Shown: positions 47,820-56,175 of the stretch, in pieces
Position numbering within the stretch: the stretch's first letter is position 1
Layout of the letters: each line of letters begins with the position of its first letter
Source: Streptomyces echinoruber
GTDB lineage: Bacteria > Actinomycetota > Actinomycetes > Streptomycetales > Streptomycetaceae
NCBI RefSeq assembly: GCF_014651135.1
Contig: NZ_BMWH01000006.1
Span: 186,001 to 250,000, forward strand
Length of the DNA: 64,000 bases
Direction of reading: 5' to 3'
Notes under the pieces: generated by a model
Database searches by the model: none
What the model saw: the letters and a program-made list of their open reading frames with translations, nothing else
Told to the model about the DNA's origin: nothing
Position numbers and translations under genes: made by a program

Positions 47820-48020
47820 GACAGGGGGAAACGGCAGAAAATGGCAGAAAACGGCAGAGGGCGACAGGGACGACAGGGACGACAGGGAAGGACGACGGGA
47901 AAGGCCGCAGGAAAAGACGACAGAAGATGTCCGGCTTCCACGCGAGCCTGGGACGGCGCGGCGCACCACGGCACACGTCGGCACGAGGCACGCACAGGAA
48001 GCAGACAGGAAGCAGGAGGC
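47820..48020. repeat. Purine-rich simple-repeat tract upstream of the SDR gene
   Basis: Short units recur: GGCAGAAAA-type near 47833-47856, GGGACGACA-type near 47863-47886, and GGAAGCAGACAGGAAGCAGG near 47998-48017. The whole 290-bp gap to the SDR gene lacks a coding frame with a ribosome site. The tract at 45345-45465 has a similar purine bias on the opposite strand. Confidence 0.5.
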
Positions 48021-48025
48021 CGGAC

Positions 48026-48940
48026 ATGTCACGTCCGCTGGACGGCAGGGTCGCGCTGGTCGCCGGGGCGACGCGCGGAGCGGGGCGCGGGATCGCCGTC
48101 GAACTCGGCGCGGCCGGCGCCACCGTCTACGTCACCGGACGCACCACGCGCCGGCGCCGCTCGGAGTACGACCGCCCCGAGACCATCGAGGACACCGCCG
48201 ACCTGGTCACCGAGGCCGGCGGAAAGGGCATCGCCGTCCCCACCGACCACCTCGAACCCGCGCAGGTGCGGGCGCTGGTCGAGCGCGTCGACCGGGAGCA
48301 GGGCCGCCTCGACGTCCTCGTCAACGACATCTGGGGCGGCGAGACCCTCTTCGAGTGGGACACCCCCGTCTGGGAGCACGACCTCGATAAGGGCCTCAGG
48401 CTGCTGCGGCTCGCGGTGGACACCCACGCGATCACCCTGCACCACGCCCTGCCCCTGCTGCTCCGCCACCCCGGAGGTCTGGTCGTCGAGATGACCGACG
48501 GCACCGAGGAGTACAACCGCACCACCTACCGGGTGTCCTTCTTCTACGACCTGGCCAAGGCGGCCGTACTGCGCATGGCCTTCGCCCTCGGCCACGAACT
48601 GGGCCCGCGCGGCGCCACCGCCGTCGCGCTCACACCCGGCTGGCTGCGCTCGGAGATGATGCTGGACCACTTCGGCGTCACCGAGGAGACCTGGCGCGAG
48701 GCCCTCGACCGCGTCCCCCACTTCGCCATCTCCGAGACGCCCCGCTACGTCGGCCGCGCCGTCGCCGCCCTCGCCGCCGACCCCGACCGGGCCCGCTTCA
48801 ACGGGCGGTCGCTCTCCAGCGGCGGCCTCGCCCAGGTCTACGGCTTCACCGACCTCGACGGCAGCCGCCCCGACGCGTGGCGCTACCTGGTGGAGGTCCA
48901 GGACGCGGGCCGGCCGGCGGACACGACCGGATACCGCTGA
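48026..48940 (+). CDS. SDR-family oxidoreductase
   Basis: A 304-residue short-chain dehydrogenase; ATG 48026 with AGGAGG upstream. ALVAGATRGAGRGIAVEL is the cofactor loop with the Arg-rich TGRTTRRRR after strand 2 favouring NADP. NDIWGGE replaces the usual NNAG, and YDLAK is the catalytic YxxxK. The product is unknown. A hairpin ends the gene. Confidence 0.88.
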   Translation: MSRPLDGRVALVAGATRGAGRGIAVELGAAGATVYVTGRTTRRRRSEYDRPETIEDTADLVTEAGGKGIAVPTDHLEPAQVRALVERVDREQGRLDVLVNDIWGGETLFEWDTPVWEHDLDKGLRLLRLAVDTHAITLHHALPLLLRHPGGLVVEMTDGTEEYNRTTYRVSFFYDLAKAAVLRMAFALGHELGPRGATAVALTPGWLRSEMMLDHFGVTEETWREALDRVPHFAISETPRYVGRAVAALAADPDRARFNGRSLSSGGLAQVYGFTDLDGSRPDAWRYLVEVQDAGRPADTTGYR

Positions 48941-48949
48941 CGCGCGCAT

Positions 48950-48974
48950 CCCCGCCCGAACCGCCCGGGCGGGG
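48950..48974 (+). terminator. Hairpin after the SDR gene
   Basis: CCCCGCCCG (48950-48958) pairs with CGGGCGGGG (48966-48974), seven-base loop, ten bases after the stop. No T-run. Confidence 0.5.
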
Positions 48975-49096
48975 ACGTGTGTCACCGTTTCGTCCCAGGC
49001 CGACCCCCCTACAACCGATGCCCCCGGACGCGGGTCTAACGTACAGGGACCGCGGGATGCGATCCGACGACCGCACGGAGGGGGAGGCCGCACACG

Positions 49097-49792
49097 ATGG
49101 GAACCGCACGCAGACGAGGCGCCGCGGCGCTGGGTGCCACCGCGCTGGTGGCGCCGCTCACACTCGCCCTGGGCGCCGCACCGGCGCAGGCCGCGAGCTG
49201 TACGACGCAGACCGGGCCGTACCAGAAGCAGGTGGAGAAGTTCCTGGGCCGCCCGGTGGACGGCAGGCAGTCCTCCGCCGACTGCAAGGCCATCCAGGCC
49301 TTCCAGAACAAGCACGGCATCACGCCCGCCATCGGCTACGCCGGCCCGGTCACCTGGGGCGTGATGGACCTGATGAACAAGCAGAAGGCCGTGGGGAACA
49401 ACCCCAACAAGGACGGCAAGTGCCCCACCGACAAGGGCCGTATCGCCTGCGTGAACCTCACGCTCCAGCTCAGCTGGATCCAGGACGGCAGCCGGCTGGT
49501 GTACGGCCCCGTGCCGGTGCGCACCGGGCGCGACGGGTACGAGACCCGCACCGGTCTGAAGAAGATCTACTGGCGGGACATCGACCACGTGTCGACGGTC
49601 TACCACGTGCCCATGCCCTACAGCCAGTTCTTCGACGGCGGGCAGGCCTTCCACTCGGTCAACCTCAGCATGTGGAATCCGCCCGGCTCGCACGGCTGTG
49701 TCAACATGACCACCGCCGACGCCAAGAAGTACTGGTCGCTGCTGAAGACCGGCGACGACGTGTACGTCTACGGCCGCAAGCCGGGCACCTGA
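49097..49792 (+). CDS. Secreted L,D-transpeptidase (YkuD domain) with peptidoglycan-binding module
   Basis: A 231-residue exported enzyme. Signal peptide MGTARRRGAAALGATALVAPLTLALGAAPAQAA; a peptidoglycan-binding-like helical module at about 35-90 (FLGRPVDGRQSSADCKAIQAF); YkuD domain from about 105. The active site reads NPPGSHGCVNM with His199 and Cys201; SxHGC is the family signature. It should form 3,3-crosslinks or attach proteins in the cell wall. Four additional Cys may form disulfides. The SD is GGAGGGGGAGG. Confidence 0.93.
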   Translation: MGTARRRGAAALGATALVAPLTLALGAAPAQAASCTTQTGPYQKQVEKFLGRPVDGRQSSADCKAIQAFQNKHGITPAIGYAGPVTWGVMDLMNKQKAVGNNPNKDGKCPTDKGRIACVNLTLQLSWIQDGSRLVYGPVPVRTGRDGYETRTGLKKIYWRDIDHVSTVYHVPMPYSQFFDGGQAFHSVNLSMWNPPGSHGCVNMTTADAKKYWSLLKTGDDVYVYGRKPGT

Positions 49793-49831
49793 CGCGGCAC
49801 GGGCACCCGGCCGGACCGTACGGAGGGGACG

Positions 49832-51034
49832 TCACGCCTCGGGGGCGTCCCCGAAGTCGGGGATCTCCAGCCGGACTCCGCCCCGCAGGGCGGACTGGTG
49901 CGCGACGATCCCCGGCAGGGTGTAGCGGGCCGCGACCCACGCGTTCACCGGGGGCAGGCTGCGGGTGTTGACCGCGGTGACGAAGTCGTCCACCAGGAAG
50001 TGGTGGCTGCCCTCGTGCCCGTTGGGCAGGTGGTCGAACTCCCGCGGCAGCCGGGAACGGTCGTGGATCGGGGCCGAGCCCGAGGTGAAGGCGGCCCGCA
50101 GCTCGGGCGCCACGTGCTGCAGCGACGGGTCGTCGGGAGCCAGGGTGGGCTTGGGCTCCAGCAGCTCGGAGATGTCCTTCACGCCCTCCTTGTCCTGCCA
50201 CAGGGCGACCGTGGCGAGCTGCTCCATGCTCCCCTCGGTGCCGAAGAAGCGGAAACGGGACTCGCGGATGTGCGAGGGGTAGCCGACCCGGCGGAACTCG
50301 TTGGTGCGGAACGAGCCGCCGCCCGCCACCTCGAACAGCGCGGTGGCGTTGGAGAAGTCGTTGCCGAACCGGCTGACCTCCTTGTCGAACACGCCGTCGC
50401 CGCGGTCGTCGACGACACCGATCGCGGACACGCTCACCGCGTGCGTCCGCCAGGCCCCGAGCACGCCGCCGACGGAATGGGTCGGGTACAGCAGCGGCGG
50501 GTAGCTGGCGGTGGCCTTCCAGTCCTCGCCGCCGCTGTAGCGGTAGGCGTCGTAGAAGCCCAGGTCCATGTCGTGGACGTAGTCGCCCTCGGCGTAGAAC
50601 AGCCGCCCGAAGGCGCCCTCGGCGATCCGTTCGCGGGCGTACACCGTCGCCGGGTTGTACTGGCTGGTCTCGCCCATCATGTACGTCAGCCCGGTCGCCC
50701 TGACCGCGTCGATGATCGCCGCGATCTCCTCCACGGTGATCGCCATGGGCACCGCCGAGTACACGTGCTTGCCGGCGTTCAGGCCCTGCAGCACCAGCGG
50801 GCCGTGCGTCCAGCGCTGGGTGAAGATCGCCACCGCGTCGACGTCCTGGGACTCCAGCATCGCCTCGTAGGAGGGGAAGGTGCCGGCCAGGCCCTCCGCG
50901 GCGGCGAGCCGCTCGGCCCGTTCCGGGAGCAGGTCGGTGACGTGGACGTCGCGGACGCCGGGGTGCGCCTGGAACAGCTTGGCGAACGAGCCGGCGAACT
51001 GCCCGGCGCCGACGATGCCGAGGGAGAAGGTCAT
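49832..51034 (-). CDS. Gfo/Idh/MocA-family oxidoreductase
   Basis: A 400-residue NAD(P)-dependent sugar dehydrogenase. The N-terminal Rossmann motif is LGIVGAGQFAGSFAKLF, followed by the family DVDAVAIFT strand and GKHVYSAVPMAITVEE with the catalytic-region residues (usual EKP replaced by AVP). The C-terminal alpha/beta sheet domain continues from about 125. Loss of the Lys in EKP is notable since it is often catalytic. It is the last gene of the sugar-transport operon and probably acts on the imported sugar. Confidence 0.88.
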   Translation of the reverse strand: MTFSLGIVGAGQFAGSFAKLFQAHPGVRDVHVTDLLPERAERLAAAEGLAGTFPSYEAMLESQDVDAVAIFTQRWTHGPLVLQGLNAGKHVYSAVPMAITVEEIAAIIDAVRATGLTYMMGETSQYNPATVYARERIAEGAFGRLFYAEGDYVHDMDLGFYDAYRYSGGEDWKATASYPPLLYPTHSVGGVLGAWRTHAVSVSAIGVVDDRGDGVFDKEVSRFGNDFSNATALFEVAGGGSFRTNEFRRVGYPSHIRESRFRFFGTEGSMEQLATVALWQDKEGVKDISELLEPKPTLAPDDPSLQHVAPELRAAFTSGSAPIHDRSRLPREFDHLPNGHEGSHHFLVDDFVTAVNTRSLPPVNAWVAARYTLPGIVAHQSALRGGVRLEIPDFGDAPEA

Positions 51035-51068
51035 GGATGCGTGCCCTTCACTGGTCGGGACTGCTGAC

Positions 51069-52412
51069 TCACTGGGAGAGGATCAGGTTGATCTGGGCGG
51101 TGGTCTTCTTCAGGCTGCCCACCGGCGCGCTGCCGTTGTAGACCGCCTGCATGGCCGGCGCCATCAGCGCGGTCACATCGGCCGCGTAGTCCGTGATCGG
51201 GTAGGTGAAGGTCCTGAAGTTTTTCTTGTCGGCGACCGGCCGGGTGAAGGCCGTGACGTCGATGCCCTTCTTCCGGTAGGCGGCGATCGCGGCCCGGGTG
51301 CCTTCGGGCGTGGCCGGGAAGACGATGCCGTAACGGCCCACCGTCTTCTGGCACTTGTCGGACGACAGGTACTTCACCCACTTGATCGCGCCCGGCTTGT
51401 TGCGGGCGTTCCTGGTGATCGAGTCGGCCAGGCCGTTCATCATGGTGGCCCGCTTGCCGCTGGGGCCGACCGGCGTGAACGCGGTACCGATCTTGACGCC
51501 CTTGAAGCCGTAGTACGTCGATATCATCCAGGCGCCGTCGAAGGCCATCGCGGCCCTGCCGGAGGCCACCTGCGCGTTGGCCTGGTTGGCGCCGCCGCTG
51601 TAGGCCGTCAGCGGGGCGAGGTATCCCTTCTTCGCCAGGCCGAAGTACCACTTGATGGTGGACTGGAAGGTCTTGCTGTCGTACTGGTACTTCGTGCCCC
51701 ACCGTGCCTTGTCGGTGTAGTTCCAGCCGGTGGAGCCGGTGAACGGGCTCCACTGGGTCTGCCCGTCGCCGTATCCGGCGCCGTTGGTGGCCAGGCCGTA
51801 CACCTTGACGTGGTTCCTGTCGAAGCCCGGCTCGTCACCGCGGCGGCCCTTGGCGTCGATCGTGAGGTGGGCGATCGCCTTCTCGAAGCTGCCGCCGTCC
51901 TTCGGGTTCCAGTCCAGGCTGTTGAGTTTCTCGGGGGTGAGCCCGGCCTGGTCGGTCATCTTCTTGTTGTAGAAGAGGGCGACCGTGTCCCAGTCCTTGG
52001 GGGCGCCGTAGCGGTGCCCGTCCTGCGCGATCCAGTTGTCGGCCAGCCCCTTCTGGTAGTCGGAGGGGTTGATGCCGAGGTCGTCCAGCGGCTCGAGCAC
52101 CTTCAGGTCGGCGAACTGGCCGAACTTCTGGATGTGGTCGGTGAACACGTCCGGCTCGGTGCCCGCGATGAAGCTCGCGGTCAGCTTGGTCCAGTAGTCG
52201 TCCCAGCCCAGCTGGGTGATCCGGACGTTCAGGCCCGGGTTCTCCTTCTCGAAGCCCTTGGCGCAGGCCTGGTAGGCGGGCAGCTGGTTGGCGTCCCACA
52301 GCCAGTACGTCACCGTGTTCGGCCCGCTGCCCTGGGCGCCATTGCCGTTCGCGCACCCGGTCAGGGACAGCGCGAGCGCGCCCGTCAGCGCAGCGACTGT
52401 ACGAATTCGCAT
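51069..52412 (-). CDS. Sugar ABC transporter substrate-binding lipoprotein
   Basis: A 447-residue family 1 solute-binding protein. The signal peptide ends in a lipobox LSLTGC with Cys20. The mature sequence has TVTYWLWDANQLPAYQACAKGFEKENPG and LTASFIAGTEPDVFTDH, typical for carbohydrate binders; aromatic residues are abundant. It delivers a sugar to the two permeases upstream. No ATPase gene is in the operon, as usual for MsiK-dependent sugar transporters of streptomycetes. Confidence 0.92.
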   Translation of the reverse strand: MRIRTVAALTGALALSLTGCANGNGAQGSGPNTVTYWLWDANQLPAYQACAKGFEKENPGLNVRITQLGWDDYWTKLTASFIAGTEPDVFTDHIQKFGQFADLKVLEPLDDLGINPSDYQKGLADNWIAQDGHRYGAPKDWDTVALFYNKKMTDQAGLTPEKLNSLDWNPKDGGSFEKAIAHLTIDAKGRRGDEPGFDRNHVKVYGLATNGAGYGDGQTQWSPFTGSTGWNYTDKARWGTKYQYDSKTFQSTIKWYFGLAKKGYLAPLTAYSGGANQANAQVASGRAAMAFDGAWMISTYYGFKGVKIGTAFTPVGPSGKRATMMNGLADSITRNARNKPGAIKWVKYLSSDKCQKTVGRYGIVFPATPEGTRAAIAAYRKKGIDVTAFTRPVADKKNFRTFTYPITDYAADVTALMAPAMQAVYNGSAPVGSLKKTTAQINLILSQ

Positions 52413-52422
52413 GTCTGTCCCC

Positions 52423-53340
52423 TCACTTGATCCCGGTGAAGCCGATGGAACTGACGATCCGGCGGGCGAAGCAGGCGAAGAGCACCAGCATCGGCAGCGC
52501 GGCGATGAGCGTCGCCGCCATCAGACCGGACCAGTCGTAGCCGCTCTGCGGGGTCTGCGCCCGGAAGATCGCCAGGGCCACGGTGAGCACCCGCGAGCTG
52601 TCGCTGTAGGAGACCATCAGCGGCCAGAAGTAGTCGTTCCAGGACGTGATGTACGTCAGCACGCCCAGCGTCAGGATCGGGGTGGACGCCATCGGCAGCA
52701 TCACCTTGAAGAAGACCCGGATCTTCCCGGCGCCGTCCAGCAGCGCCGCCTCCTCCACCTCGCGGGGGATGTTCATGAAGAACTGCCGCAGGAAGAAGAC
52801 CGCGAACGGCGTCATGAACATCGTCGGCAGTGCGATGCCCAGCAGGCTGTCCACCAGGCCGAGTTGCTTGATGAGCACGAAGTTCGGCAGCAGCGTGAAG
52901 ATGGACGGCACCATCAGGCCGGCCAGGAACAGCGCGAACACCTTGTCCCGGCCGCGCCAGCGCAGCCGCGCGAAGGCGTACGCGGCCATCGCGGAGAAGA
53001 ACACCTGGCAGACGGTGATCAGCGTGGAGACGAACACCGAGTTGAGCAGGTAGCGCCAGAACTTCAGCCCGCCGCCCGCACCGCCCTGGGCGATCGCCTC
53101 AGCGGTGGACTGCAGGCCGAGGGCCCGCTCGAAGCCCCCGAGCGTGAAGTCCACGGGCAGCGGGTCGCCGGGGTGCGCGGCGAGCGCGGGGTTGGCCGAC
53201 AGCGCGGTGCGCAGGATCCAGTAGAACGGCAGCAGCGTCACGAGGACGATCGCGCCCATCACCGTCCAGGCGGCGATCCGGCCGACGGACGGCCTGCGCC
53301 GTACGCGCACGGGGGGCGTGGTGGTGGCCACGGCAGCCAT
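52423..53340 (-). CDS. Sugar ABC transporter permease (MalG-type)
   Basis: A 305-residue permease with six membrane segments. ATG 53340 (MAAVATTTPPVRVRRRPSVG) with GGGAG nine bases upstream is preferred over TTG 53349. The EAA loop reads REVEEAALLDGAGKIRVFFKVMLP. C-terminal GFTGIK is typical of MalG-like subunits. Confidence 0.93.
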   Translation of the reverse strand: MAAVATTTPPVRVRRRPSVGRIAAWTVMGAIVLVTLLPFYWILRTALSANPALAAHPGDPLPVDFTLGGFERALGLQSTAEAIAQGGAGGGLKFWRYLLNSVFVSTLITVCQVFFSAMAAYAFARLRWRGRDKVFALFLAGLMVPSIFTLLPNFVLIKQLGLVDSLLGIALPTMFMTPFAVFFLRQFFMNIPREVEEAALLDGAGKIRVFFKVMLPMASTPILTLGVLTYITSWNDYFWPLMVSYSDSSRVLTVALAIFRAQTPQSGYDWSGLMAATLIAALPMLVLFACFARRIVSSIGFTGIK

Positions 53341-53359
53341 GTCGGTCAACTCCCTTCCG

Positions 53360-54325
53360 TCAGCCGAGGTCGGTCCGGCCGGCCCGGGTGAGCCGGTACT
53401 GGATGATCGTGATCGCGGTCAGCACCACCAGCAGGGCGACCGACATCGCCGAGGCGTAGCCGAACTGGAAGCGGCCGAAGGCGGCGCCGTAGAGGTAGAA
53501 CTGGAGCACGTTGGTGGCGTTGGCCGGACCGCCCTGTGTGGTCACGGCGACCGTGTCGAACACCTGGAACGAACCGATCACCGTCATGATCAGCACGACC
53601 GCCAGCACCGGACGCAGCAGCGGCAGCGTGATCCGCCAGAACATCCGCCACTCGCCGGCGCCGTCCACCTTCGCCGCCTCGTACATGTCGTTGGGGATGG
53701 CCTGCAGACCGGCGAAGAGCAGCAGCGCGGTGTAGCCGACGTGCCGCCACACGTTGATCAGGGCGATCGTCGGGATGGCCCAGTGCTCGTCGGCGAGGAA
53801 CGGGATGTGGTCGAAGCCGAGCGCCCCGATGATCTCGTTGCCGATGCCGAGCTGGGTGTCGAGGATCCAGAGGAAGACGATGCCCGCGACGACGTTCGAC
53901 AGCAGGTACGGCGCGAGGACGATCCCGCGCAGCACCGCCGACTGCGACAGCCGCTGCAGCAGTACGGCGATGGCCAGCGCGGCGACGGTCTGCACCCCGA
54001 TGTTGATCACCACGTACTCGACGGTGACCCACAGCGAGTTCCAGAAGATGGGGTCGTTGACCATGCGGACGTAGTTGTCCAGACCCACCCACTCCGCGGG
54101 GGTCAGCAGGTTGTAGCGGGTGAAGCTGAGATAGATGCCCCGCAGCGTCGGCCAGAGCAGGAAGACGAGGAAGCCCAGCATCGCCGGGGCGACGAACAGC
54201 GCCGCCAGGCGCCCGTCGCCCCCGTCCTCGCGCGTCCTCGCCCCGCGTGCCGTCGGTGTGGTCGGGGCTCCCTCCGCACCGCGCAGCGGCAGACTGGGCG
54301 GAGGGCTGCTGGAGGCGATGGTCAT
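53360..54325 (-). CDS. Sugar ABC transporter permease (MalF-type)
   Basis: A 321-residue permease. ATG 54325 is preceded by GAGGGAG. Residues 1-35 are a polar cytoplasmic extension; six membrane segments follow. The EAA loop is DMYEAAKVDGAGEWRMFWRITLP. First gene of the four-gene operon, divergent from the ROK regulator. Confidence 0.93.
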   Translation of the reverse strand: MTIASSSPPPSLPLRGAEGAPTTPTARGARTREDGGDGRLAALFVAPAMLGFLVFLLWPTLRGIYLSFTRYNLLTPAEWVGLDNYVRMVNDPIFWNSLWVTVEYVVINIGVQTVAALAIAVLLQRLSQSAVLRGIVLAPYLLSNVVAGIVFLWILDTQLGIGNEIIGALGFDHIPFLADEHWAIPTIALINVWRHVGYTALLLFAGLQAIPNDMYEAAKVDGAGEWRMFWRITLPLLRPVLAVVLIMTVIGSFQVFDTVAVTTQGGPANATNVLQFYLYGAAFGRFQFGYASAMSVALLVVLTAITIIQYRLTRAGRTDLG

Positions 54326-54369
54326 CGGTGACTCCCTCGTCCGCGGCGGCTCGTCCTGGATGGCCACTT

Positions 54370-54399
54370 ACTTTCAGTGCGGAAGAATCAACGCGTCAA
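54370..54399 (-). promoter_or_regulatory. Candidate promoter of the sugar-transport operon
   Basis: On the minus strand TTGACG (54399-54394) is followed after 18 bases by GAAAGT (54375-54370). Transcription would start near 54363, about 38 bases ahead of the permease ATG. Confidence 0.45.
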
Positions 54400-54456
54400 G
54401 AGGTGTGCAGAAATCTTTCGTCTCGGAGGATTCCGGCCTTACAGTGACCTCGTTGA

Positions 54457-54469
54457 TTTCGTGACGAAA
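54457..54469. promoter_or_regulatory. 13-bp palindrome upstream of the ROK gene (candidate operator)
   Basis: TTTCGTGACGAAA is a perfect palindrome about a central G, 23 bases upstream of the ROK start, in an AT-rich stretch of the divergent region. A related half, ATCTTTCGTCTC, lies at 54413-54424. Both would suit the ROK repressor. Confidence 0.55.
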
Positions 54470-54492
54470 AAAATTGGGGGAGTGCGACGTCC

Positions 54493-55653
54493 ATGACCGC
54501 ACGCATGGCCAGCTGGCTGCCGCTGAGCCCGGGCGAACGCGCGGTGGCGATCGAGGTGCTGGTGCACGGGCCGCTGTCGCGCACCGAGCTCGCCCGGCGG
54601 CTCGGCCTGTCGGCCGGCAGCCTCACCCGGCTCACCAAGCCGCTGATCGAGTCCGGCCTGCTCGTCGAGACGCCCGAGAACGGCGCCCCGGCCGCCGGCC
54701 GCCAGGGGCGCCCCTCGCAGCCGCTCGACGTCGTCGCCGACTCCCGCTTCTTCGTCGGCTTCAAGGTCACCGAGGACATGGTCTACGGCGTCGTCACCAC
54801 GCTGCGCAGCGACATCGTCGCCCGCCTCGACCGCCCCCTGACCACCCACGACCCCGGCCGGGTGGCCGACCTGCTGGCCGCGATGACCGGCGAGCTGGCT
54901 GCCGGTTTCCCGCCCTTGGGGGGCGTCGGCATCGGCGTGGGCGGACTGGTGCGGGAGCGGTCGGTGGTCGCCGAGTCGCCCTTCCTGCACTGGCGCGACG
55001 TACCGCTGGCCGCACTGGTGGAGGAGCGCACCGGGCTGCCGGCCGTCGTGGAGAACGACGTCGCCGCCCTGGTCGAGGCCGAGACCTGGTTCGGCGCCGG
55101 CCGCGGCCTGGACCGGTTCGTCGTGCTGACCATCGGCGCCGGCCTCGGCTACGGGCTGGTGCTGGGCGGCAGGCGGGTGCCCTGCGCCGAGGAGGACCGC
55201 GGGTTCGGGCGGCACTGGATCATCGATCCGTACGGCCCGCTCACCCCCACCGGCGAGCGCGGCAGCGCCGTCTCCCTGCTGACCATCCCCAGCATCCGCT
55301 ACCAGGTTCAGGCCGCCACCGGCCGGGAGACGACCTACGAGGAGATCCTCGCCGGCGCCGCCGCCGGTGAACCCATGGCCGCCCGGGTCGTCGGCGAGGC
55401 GGCCCGGGCCCTGGGCATCCTCGTCGCCCAGATCGCCAACTTCGTCATGCCGCAGAAGATCCTGCTGGCCGGTGAGGGCGTGGGGCTGATGGACGTGGCC
55501 GGCGACACGGTGCGCACCACGCTGCGCGCGCACCGTCATCCGATGGCCGCACCCGTCGACCTGGAGGTCAGGGTCTCCGACTTCCACGACTGGGCGCGCG
55601 GCGCCGCCGTGCTGGCCATCCAGGTTCTGGTGCTCGGCGCCGTGGAGGCGTGA
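54493..55653 (+). CDS. ROK-family transcriptional regulator without zinc motif
   Basis: A 386-residue protein: N-terminal winged helix (LSRTELARRLGLSAGSLTRLTKPLIESGLL, about 29-58) and a ROK sugar-kinase fold (VGIGVGGLVRE; VVENDVAALVEAETWFGAG; VVLTIGAGLGYGLVL). The usual CxCGxxGCxE zinc motif, expected near residues 240-260, is replaced by RHWIIDPYGPLTPTGERGS with no Cys. It likely represses the divergent sugar operon and senses a sugar, but the missing zinc site implies a different effector response. Confidence 0.88.
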   Translation: MTARMASWLPLSPGERAVAIEVLVHGPLSRTELARRLGLSAGSLTRLTKPLIESGLLVETPENGAPAAGRQGRPSQPLDVVADSRFFVGFKVTEDMVYGVVTTLRSDIVARLDRPLTTHDPGRVADLLAAMTGELAAGFPPLGGVGIGVGGLVRERSVVAESPFLHWRDVPLAALVEERTGLPAVVENDVAALVEAETWFGAGRGLDRFVVLTIGAGLGYGLVLGGRRVPCAEEDRGFGRHWIIDPYGPLTPTGERGSAVSLLTIPSIRYQVQAATGRETTYEEILAGAAAGEPMAARVVGEAARALGILVAQIANFVMPQKILLAGEGVGLMDVAGDTVRTTLRAHRHPMAAPVDLEVRVSDFHDWARGAAVLAIQVLVLGAVEA

Positions 55654-55773
55654 CCTGCGCAACTCCCGCCGGGGACAAGCCCGTGGGACGTGAGCAGCGA
55701 CACGTCCGCGATATCCGTGTTGTTCGGTTTTTACTCACTCCGCCTTCACGCCGGGCCCCGTATGCTTCACAGC

Positions 55774-55947
55774 ATGTCCACCACTCCTGAACCCGTCTCC
55801 GAGCGATCGGCTGCCGAGGTCAACGAGGAGATCCGGGCCCTGTGGCTCCGGTCGGGCGGGACACTGAGCGTCGAGCAGCGCGAGGAGTACCGGCGGCTCG
55901 TCCTGGAATGGGCGGCCGCCCTGCCGCGCCCGGCGAAGGCCGCCTGA
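55774..55947 (+). CDS. Small hypothetical protein, possibly leaderless
   Basis: A 57-residue protein (MSTTPEPVSERSAAEVNEEI) with a charged helical body (RALWLRSGGTLSVEQREEYRRLVLEWAAAL). No ribosome site precedes ATG 55774. Instead TATGCT at 55761-55766 lies seven bases before it, the spacing expected if the -10 element directs a leaderless transcript. No clear -35. Gene-like codon usage. Family not recognised. Confidence 0.7.
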   Translation: MSTTPEPVSERSAAEVNEEIRALWLRSGGTLSVEQREEYRRLVLEWAAALPRPAKAA

Positions 55948-56175
55948 CCGCCTACCCCGCCCCGGCCCGGATTTCCGCGGCGGGGTACCCCCTGAGCGGG
56001 CCGGCGCCCTTCTCGCGCGGCCCCCGCCGTCCGCCGCGGCGTCGTGAACTCCTTCGATTCCTTTCGATCACTCTCGATCACTTCGGCGGTCCGCCGCCCG
56101 GCCGCCCCGCCGTGTCGGCGCGAGCCGGGCCGGTGCCGTTCCCCCGGCGCCGTTCCCGGCCGGCCCGGCGGCCCG

